Below are positions 13,301-17,344 of a stretch of DNA of 17,344 bases, one piece after another (within the stretch, counting starts at the first letter, position 1; each line of letters starts with the position of its first letter). The DNA is from Clostridiales bacterium (lineage in GTDB: Bacteria > Bacillota > Clostridia > Oscillospirales > Acutalibacteraceae), in NCBI GenBank assembly GCA_019417145.1, contig DXVY01000015.1, positions 1-17,344 on the forward strand. The letters run 5' to 3'. A program made the position numbers and the translations under genes. The notes below the pieces were generated by a model. That model had not been told where the DNA came from, did no database searches, and saw nothing but the letters and a program-made list of their open reading frames with translations.

Positions 13301-15199
13301 CCCAAGAGCTGGTGGGGGCCCTGTGTGGAAACCAACATTTGGAATTCCCAGTTTATCCAGTTCGATCTGAGCGGACTGGCCGGCCTATACGGCGGCCGGG
13401 AGGTCCTGGAGAGCAAGCTGGACGATTTCTTTGCCACCGTGGACGACACCACCAAAAATACCGCCGGCAAGATCCACGAGCAGGTAGAGCAGCGGGAAAA
13501 TAAGTTCGGCATGCTGGGGATGGAAAACCAGCCCTCCTTCCACATCCCTTATGTGTACAACGAGGCAAACGCCCCCTATAAGACCCAGGCGCTGACCCGG
13601 GAGATGCTGCGCCGCCTGTTTGTGGGCGCGGATATAGGACAGGGTTACTGCGGGGACGAGGACAATGGCTCGACCAGCGCCTGGTACATACTCACCGCCT
13701 TGGGCATCTATCCGCTCAATCCGGGGTCGGGAGAATTTGCTATCACATCGCCCCTCTTTACCCAGGCGGTCATCCATATGGACAATGGGGAAACCTTAAC
13801 CATCTCCGCGCCGGATAACGGCAGAGATCAGGTTTATATCCAATCGGTGGAATTAAATGGCCAGGCGTATTCTAAAAACTACATCGCCCATGCGGATCTG
13901 GCCCAGGGCGGAACCCTTACCTTCCATATGGGAGATACGCCCAGCCAGTGGGGAACCGGGGAGGCGGCTATGTCGCAGCGGTATCTCACGCCCGGGGGAG
14001 AGCAGCCGTCCTATACGCAGGACTTGACCGTCGCCGGTATGCAAACGGCACAGACGGTGGATAGGGATTCCCAGACGCCTATGCTGGCCTCCGGTATAAC
14101 CGAGCTGGAAAAGCTGGTGGATAACGACAGCCTGTCGGGGGATGTGTTAATATCCGGCAGGGAAAGGGAGGTCATTTATTACAATCCCGCGCCCCAGGTG
14201 GTCACGATGTATACCCTGACCTCCGGCGGCGATGCCGCAAAGGCGCCGGCCGATTTTGCACTGTACGGCTCCAATGACGGCCGCGGCTGGACCGAACTGG
14301 ACGCCCGTCAGGGCGAGAAATTCGCCTGGGAACAGTACACCCGTTCGTTTGGCGTGGCGGAGGAAAACCAAGGAGCCTATACCTACTATAAGCTGGCCGT
14401 TGCAGACGAAAGCGACACCCTGCTAGCTGAAGTCGAGTTGTTCGGCCGAGAGGCGATTATACCGAATCAACTGGTCATTGCGCCGGATACGCTGGAACTG
14501 GCCGTAGGGGAAACCGATCAGCTTATCCCTACCTTCAGCCCGGCCGATGCGTATCAGGCCCTTTCCTGGCGATCGTCCGACGAGGCGGTAGCTACGGTGG
14601 ACGCGGACGGAAAGGTGACCGCTCTGGCGGCCGGACAGGCGATCATTACCGCCGTATCCCAGCTGGATGCCGAGGTGAAGGGCAGTTGTACCGTTACCGT
14701 GCGGACGCAGGAAGAGCCCAATGATCCGGATCAGGATGCGGTGGACGCCGCCAAGGCGGCGGCTGAAAAGGCGTTGGCCGCTTTTAAGGCCACCAACGAC
14801 ACCACTGCCGACCATATCCTGAAGGCCGTGACCGACGCCGTGGATAACGCAGATGTAACGGTGGCCTGGAAAGATCCATTCCAGAAGGACCCGGCTGCCG
14901 GGGATACTTCCGGCTCCATCACCGGCTCCCTGACTCTTACCGTGGGAGAAGCAGCAGCGGTGGTAACGGTTGAACTGGCCATCCCGCCGATTGGGGGCGA
15001 ATTGGTACAGGGCGACCTGGATATGGATGAGGAAGTGACCATCGCGGATGTGATGGAGGCCTGTAAGGTCATGGCCAGGGAGTCGGCGGGCAATGATCCC
15101 ACGGATGAAGAAATCGCTCGGGGCGACCTGGACGGCGACGGTGAAATCACGATAGCCGATGTGATGGAAATCTGCAAGATTTTGGCGCGTACGAGCTAA
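10376..15199 (+). CDS. Secreted multidomain GH92 alpha-mannosidase with C-terminal dockerin
   Basis: This exported 1607-residue exo-alpha-mannosidase would trim mannosides from N-glycans or mannan outside the cell. Order: signal peptide (1 to about 40), discoidin-like module (65-216), second beta-sandwich (235-410), GH92 beta domain (421-695), GH92 alpha/alpha barrel (695-1165), discoidin-like module (1226-1357), BIG2-like domain (1363-1444), a small helix-plus-beta module (1452-1541) and type I dockerin (1546-1607; loops DLDMDEEVTIAD and DLDGDGEITIAD). GH92 signatures include GWMPRW, TDIVFADA and GDEDNGSTSAW. Glu985, Asp1094 and Asp1096 have the spacing of catalytic Glu533, Asp642 and Asp644 of BT3990, so it is probably active and calcium dependent. 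His1034-Glu1035 may match the HE pair of alpha-1,2 enzymes. ATG 10376 is chosen for AAGGGGA (10361-10367). It is monocistronic. Confidence 0.93.
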   Translation: MAEHGRKRFFWCLKAFLGWGLAGACLCTSALTPAAAGAQAQADQPPEVLWTTSFEEGDPAVEAVPVDDRQANIGLPMEKPGVIPSSISAEPDGQQAGQMIGSVFDGSLDSKFLTANDHSDIRFQLDAPLVLKRYFIGSAADSSSFSGRDPKDWTFEGSLDGEHWTVLDTVTGNLFKEDKKLFAFSLADNTQAFDHYRLHITANNGDKKMQFSILGWSEAESDDQEVPLPVPDPTHAKAAVMTVDGKLSVVSKVDNAGWDGKNVLKFAGTYVDPSEDAKSYVRIHDGLSIPVAPNTQLSYMIMPQPADPENYDFNQISNWASLDLKFDDGSYLSQLNCPDRDGNLLSPMGQGDGKTLVQFNWNHIVADIGAVAAGKTITEVLVGYEKQAFGTGEALGFVDYFDQITIANVERPDLHSTDYAADYVNTLRGTYNGENFSRGNAVPATTLPHGFNQLIPITEGVVGANQLYQYQQSGSTTYAKRGGGTVTKQNNTLSHIAVDHFTSVYNSDYGSFQFMVNSSFDAGNPSSLNPGNVEGTAGGRNAAFRHENEIARPYLYQVTFDDYDPDDPGTSKAPGCTMAVTPAMHSGVARFTYPAGSDFANVVLDQERAAGSTTVQEDGSFFGYSDHTAFGSTRMYFCGRFDTTPTAIANVGSGIKKVIQFGRDLEEETQVEMVFATSFISADQAWHNLELELGVTQNDYARGLFQKTCDAAHDTWNQQLGVISDIEGATYEQLCSIYTGLYKMYSYPILGAENVGTNEAPIWKHMDVSEEKENPADTVVSDGIIYFINDFWGECLTTYPAWALFSPNQMGDILDGVLQQYKDGGWMPRWMRPGPSTSMIGTSTDIVFADAMARGIQFDWETAYESALKNSQVYSSDPKLGRKLLDRANFLGYTYRDGEVLTSSELSWSLLNAQCDYSIAQMAGMLGYTDEQRYFANKSAGYSLLYDPVDVTDKGNGGFLRPKDQKGDWSQSSYDPKSWWGPCVETNIWNSQFIQFDLSGLAGLYGGREVLESKLDDFFATVDDTTKNTAGKIHEQVEQRENKFGMLGMENQPSFHIPYVYNEANAPYKTQALTREMLRRLFVGADIGQGYCGDEDNGSTSAWYILTALGIYPLNPGSGEFAITSPLFTQAVIHMDNGETLTISAPDNGRDQVYIQSVELNGQAYSKNYIAHADLAQGGTLTFHMGDTPSQWGTGEAAMSQRYLTPGGEQPSYTQDLTVAGMQTAQTVDRDSQTPMLASGITELEKLVDNDSLSGDVLISGREREVIYYNPAPQVVTMYTLTSGGDAAKAPADFALYGSNDGRGWTELDARQGEKFAWEQYTRSFGVAEENQGAYTYYKLAVADESDTLLAEVELFGREAIIPNQLVIAPDTLELAVGETDQLIPTFSPADAYQALSWRSSDEAVATVDADGKVTALAAGQAIITAVSQLDAEVKGSCTVTVRTQEEPNDPDQDAVDAAKAAAEKALAAFKATNDTTADHILKAVTDAVDNADVTVAWKDPFQKDPAAGDTSGSITGSLTLTVGEAAAVVTVELAIPPIGGELVQGDLDMDEEVTIADVMEACKVMARESAGNDPTDEEIARGDLDGDGEITIADVMEICKILARTS

Positions 15200-15273
15200 G
15201 ATCCATACTATATCTCAGGATGCGCCGGCAGTGCCTGCTATTTCCATTCCTGCGGTTTAGAAACGAGACAAAA

Positions 15274-15300
15274 GAGCCGTCCCGGTTTTCGGGACGGCTC
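15274..15300 (+). terminator. Intrinsic terminator of the GH92 gene
   Basis: GAGCCGTCCCG pairs with CGGGACGGCTC across GTTTT, an 11-bp perfect stem, 74 nt after the stop. An A-run precedes it and CTTT follows. Confidence 0.8.
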
Positions 15301-15409
15301 CTTTGCTCGATTCGATTTCGATGTAATGGATGGATAGGCGTCGCCTTTGAAAAACAAGGAGAAATCGGCATAAACGCCGTGCCCGGGACAGATATCCGGA
15401 AACGATTCA

Positions 15410-15466
15410 GGCATTTAGCGCCGTGATGGCAGGAGGCGACGCGACAATAAAGCGGTCGGTATTCTC
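15410..15466. repeat. Diverged relative of the 2720-3010 repeat
   Basis: The order GGCATTTAGCGCCGTGA, then GACGCG, then AGCGG-GGTATTCTC parallels positions 2778-2820 (GGCAATTACGCCGCGTGA, GACGCG, AGCGG-GGTATTCTC). Small insertions interrupt the match. The surrounding 15301-15478 holds no supported gene. Confidence 0.35.
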
Positions 15467-15478
15467 AAATAAAACAGA

Positions 15479-15509
15479 AACCCGCATGAACACGATGTTC
15501 ATGCGGGTT
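15479..15509 (-). terminator. Terminator of tRNA-Thr
   Basis: AACCCGCATGAAC pairs with GTTCATGCGGGTT around a 5-nt loop. On the minus strand it is followed by TTCTGTTTTATTTG, and it lies 14 nt after the tRNA 3' end. Confidence 0.85.
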
Positions 15510-15523
15510 CCCATCTTTTTGAA

Positions 15524-15599
15524 TGGAGCTGCTAACCAGATTCGAACTGGTGACCTCATCCTTACCAAGGATGTGCTCTACCACCTGAGCCATAGCAGC
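15524..15599 (-). tRNA. tRNA-Thr, anticodon GGU, CCA encoded
   Basis: On the minus strand the acceptor GCTGCTA (15593-15599) pairs with TAGCAGC (15528-15534). It is followed by discriminator U and an encoded CCA (15524-15526). The anticodon stem CATCC/GGATG encloses the loop TTGGTAA, giving anticodon GGU at 15564-15566, which reads ACC and ACU threonine codons. The D-loop (GGCTCAGGTGGTAGAGC) and T-loop (GGTTCGAATC type, here AGTTCGAATCT) are canonical. Length with CCA is 76 nt. It is a solitary tRNA with its own promoter and terminator. Confidence 0.97.
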
Positions 15600-15656
15600 A
15601 TACGTGTGTCTTCCAAATGCTTGCCGCTCCAAGCCTGCTACTTGGCGACGAACAAT

Positions 15657-15685
15657 ATTATACGCGATTGGGTTGGGTTTGTCAA
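15657..15685 (-). promoter_or_regulatory. Consensus promoter of tRNA-Thr
   Basis: On the minus strand a perfect TTGACA (15680-15685) is spaced 17 nt from a perfect TATAAT (15657-15662), as expected for a strong stable-RNA promoter. Transcription starts near 15650, about 50 nt before the mature 5' end. Confidence 0.9.
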
Positions 15686-15769
15686 GAACAATTTTTCTTC
15701 TTTCCGTGTTCTCCATAGAACCGCTTTTCTTAACTTTTTCTTTCATTTTCGCACAAGGCCGTCCTCGTA

Positions 15770-15778
15770 TGCTATACT
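15770..15778 (+). promoter_or_regulatory. Extended -10 promoter of the VanR/VanS-like pair
   Basis: TGCTATACT is an extended -10 element (TG one base before TATACT). The -35 region is poor, which fits a promoter that depends on an activator such as the phosphorylated response regulator itself. It is divergent from the tRNA promoter. Confidence 0.5.
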
Positions 15779-15809
15779 AACTACAAAATGATTGGAGAGG
15801 AAGGTAAGT

Positions 15810-16514
15810 ATGCCGACGGGAAGGCAGACACCGGTCGTTCTGGTTGTGGACGACGAGCGGGAGATTGCGGATTTGGTGGAGGTATATCTCATAAACGAAG
15901 GATTTAAGGTTATCAAATGCTATGACGGAAACGCGGCCGCCCGTTGTATCGACGGGGAGGAGCTGGATCTGGCCTTGCTGGACGTGATGCTGCCGGGGAT
16001 CAACGGCTTTGATTTATGCCGGCGGATTCGGGAGAAGCATACCTATCCGGTGATTATGCTGACGGCCAAGGTGGAGGACATGGATAAGATCAACGGCCTG
16101 GCCATCGGCGCGGACGACTATATTACCAAGCCCTTTAATCCCCTGGAATTGGTGGCGCGGGTCAAGGCCCAGCTGCGCCGGTATCTGCGGTACGGCGCGC
16201 CGCCGGCGGAAGAGGATTTTATGGAGTTTTCAGGGCTGACCATCGACCGGAGCAATCATATCTGTACCCTTTACGGGGAGCCGGTGGCCCTGACGCCCAT
16301 CGAGTTTGATATTTTATGGTTTCTGGCCGAAAACAGGGGACGGGTAATCAGCCAGGAGGAGCTGTTCCAGACCGTATGGGGGGAGAAATACCTGGATTCC
16401 AACAACACGGTCATGGTGCATATCCGCCGGCTGCGGGAGAAGCTCCATGAGCCGCCCCGGAATCCCAAAATCATAAAAACCGTGTGGGGAGTGGGATATA
16501 AAATTGACAAATAA
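15810..16514 (+). CDS. VanR-like OmpR-family response regulator
   Basis: This 234-residue transcription factor is switched by phosphorylation from its partner kinase. The receiver domain (about 9-120) has Asp14-Asp15, phospho-acceptor Asp58 in ALLDVMLPG, Thr85 and Lys107 in ITKPFNP. The winged-helix effector domain (about 139-232) ends IIKTVWGVGYKIDK. The stretches REIADLVEVYL, KHTYPVIMLTAK and IGADDYITKPFNPLELVARV, followed by KAQLRRY, closely resemble VanR of vancomycin resistance clusters. However, VanR-like regulators without resistance genes are common in Clostridia, so I give no van gene name. ATG 15810 is chosen for AGGAAGG (15798-15804); the longer frame begins with a TTG at 15792 without a site of its own. 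It overlaps the sensor kinase by 11 nt. Confidence 0.95.
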   Translation: MPTGRQTPVVLVVDDEREIADLVEVYLINEGFKVIKCYDGNAAARCIDGEELDLALLDVMLPGINGFDLCRRIREKHTYPVIMLTAKVEDMDKINGLAIGADDYITKPFNPLELVARVKAQLRRYLRYGAPPAEEDFMEFSGLTIDRSNHICTLYGEPVALTPIEFDILWFLAENRGRVISQEELFQTVWGEKYLDSNNTVMVHIRRLREKLHEPPRNPKIIKTVWGVGYKIDK

Positions 16515-17344
16515 GGGGACGCGTAAGTTTAAATGGAAGCTCTTTCTCCGTATTTTTCTGGGGATTATTCTAAGCCTTGCAGCCACCGGTTTTCTGCTGC
16601 TGTTGGCCGACGGGCTCTTTAACAACCTGCTGGCCAATGTGCTTTCCAGCATCAGCCGGCCCATCTATTTATTTTTGCGGGAACATAAAACGGAGGTAGT
16701 CCTTTTTGGCTTTATTGTCATCACCTTTATATCGGTCTGGATCTCTCTTTCCATCGCCACCCGGTATATTGATATTCTCATCGATTCCATCGGGCGGGTG
16801 TTCCAGAAGGATGAGAGCCTGATTAAACTGCCGGCCGATTTTTCCGATATTGAGGACCAGCTCAACACCATTAAATACAACGCCCTGCGAAACGAGCAGC
16901 TGGCCAGGGAGGCCGAGCAGCGAAAAAACGATCTGGTGGTTTATCTGGCCCATGACCTGAAAACGCCCCTGACCTCGGTTATCGGTTATCTCAGTCTGCT
17001 GCATGAGGAACGGAATCTGCCGCCCGAAATGCGGGAAAAGTACCAGGATATAGCCCTGGACAAGGCCCAGCGGCTGGAGAACCTGATCAATGAGTTCTTT
17101 GAGATCACACGGTTCAACCTGCAAAATATCACCCTGAATAAGAGCCGTATTCAACTTTCGGTCATGCTGGAGCAGCTGGCCGACGAATTCCAGCCCCTGT
17201 TTAAGGAAAAGAACCTGACCTGTCAGACCTGCATTGCGCCCAACCTGGTTATTACAGGCGATGCGGACAAGCTGGCCCGGGTGTTTGACAACCTGATAAA
17301 AAACGCCATCAGCTACAGCTACGAGAATACGGCTATACGCATTC
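16504..17344 (+). CDS. VanS-like sensor histidine kinase, 3' end beyond the window
   Basis: The visible 280 residues begin at TTG 16504, inside the end of the response regulator gene, with an AGTGGGAT purine site about 9 nt upstream. The frame stays open to the window edge. There are two membrane helices (about 13-36 and 64-86) enclosing a short external loop of about 27 residues, then a coiled-coil linker. The dimerisation/H-box has His150 in YLAHDLKTPLTSVIGYLSLL, followed by DKAQRLENLINEFFEITRFN, and the N-box begins at DNLIKNAISYS with Asn267. This is strikingly like VanS, including the unusually small sensing loop. It should phosphorylate the upstream regulator in response to an envelope signal. 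The ATP-binding domain is cut off, so completeness is unknown. Confidence 0.93.
   Translation, partial: MTNKGTRKFKWKLFLRIFLGIILSLAATGFLLLLADGLFNNLLANVLSSISRPIYLFLREHKTEVVLFGFIVITFISVWISLSIATRYIDILIDSIGRVFQKDESLIKLPADFSDIEDQLNTIKYNALRNEQLAREAEQRKNDLVVYLAHDLKTPLTSVIGYLSLLHEERNLPPEMREKYQDIALDKAQRLENLINEFFEITRFNLQNITLNKSRIQLSVMLEQLADEFQPLFKEKNLTCQTCIAPNLVITGDADKLARVFDNLIKNAISYSYENTAIRI

Noticed and set aside
13520..13560. Gln1052 in ENQPSFH where many GH92 enzymes have GNEPSHH, taken at first as loss of the catalytic acid
   Set aside because: Spacing to Asp1094 and Asp1096 shows that the acid is Glu985 in the VETNIW segment; the NQ form is, as I recall, normal for this clade.
12038..13777. Several antisense open frames of 80 to 160 codons within the GH92 gene
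   Set aside because: They are shadows of a GC-rich coding frame with no start sites or domains of their own.
15423..15791. Plus-strand open frame of 122 codons, and the 93-codon minus-strand frame at 15465-15746
   Set aside because: Both run through the tRNA-Thr gene, its terminator and its promoter; no protein is plausible.
1..17344. CRISPR arrays, insertion sequences, phage genes
   Set aside because: No regularly spaced repeats, transposase, integrase or att-like sites were found on either strand.

Overview
The window looks like chromosomal DNA of a Gram-positive anaerobe of the class Clostridia, probably a gut-type Oscillospirales or relative. The evidence is strong AGGAGG-type ribosome binding sites, sigma-A promoters, single-chain glycyl-tRNA synthetase, DinR/LexA-type SOS boxes of the Bacillus kind, a DUF5685 gene, a dockerin-bearing secreted glycosidase and a VanR/VanS-like two-component system. 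No plasmid, phage, transposase or CRISPR array was seen. The placement is inference from gene content, not a database match.

Layout. Positions 1-289 (minus) hold the start of glycyl-tRNA synthetase. A 440-bp divergent intergenic region then carries the glyQS promoter and two tandem promoters plus a LexA-like box for uvrB (738-2720, plus). A hairpin-rich repeat region (about 2720-3010) and a strong bidirectional terminator follow. Next comes a divergent pair: a secreted lipoprotein of propeller-like character (3145-4458, minus) and a small XRE repressor-like gene (4611-4949, plus). A 16-bp inverted repeat lies inside both of their promoters. uvrA (5046-7877) follows with its own promoter and a near-perfect LexA box. 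Thus uvrB and uvrA, adjacent in many Firmicutes, are here split by an AT-richer accessory module but keep matching SOS-type control.

Positions 8004-10063 form a tight three-gene operon: a DUF5685 protein, a J-domain protein with a TPR-like middle and a cysteine-rich tail, and a small integral membrane protein. It ends in a perfect 34-nt palindromic terminator. This is the least understood part of the window and the best candidate for an undescribed system.

Positions 10376-15199 encode a 1607-residue secreted GH92 alpha-mannosidase with discoidin-like modules, a BIG2-like domain and a C-terminal dockerin. It is followed by a terminator and a degraded copy of the 2720-3010 repeat. A tRNA-Thr(GGU) gene lies on the minus strand at 15524-15599 with consensus promoter and terminator. 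The window closes with a VanR-like response regulator (15810-16514) overlapping a VanS-like sensor kinase (16504 onward, cut by the window edge).

Functionally the window combines housekeeping (translation, nucleotide excision repair), surface and envelope sensing (lipoprotein, VanRS-like pair) and extracellular mannoside degradation (GH92).
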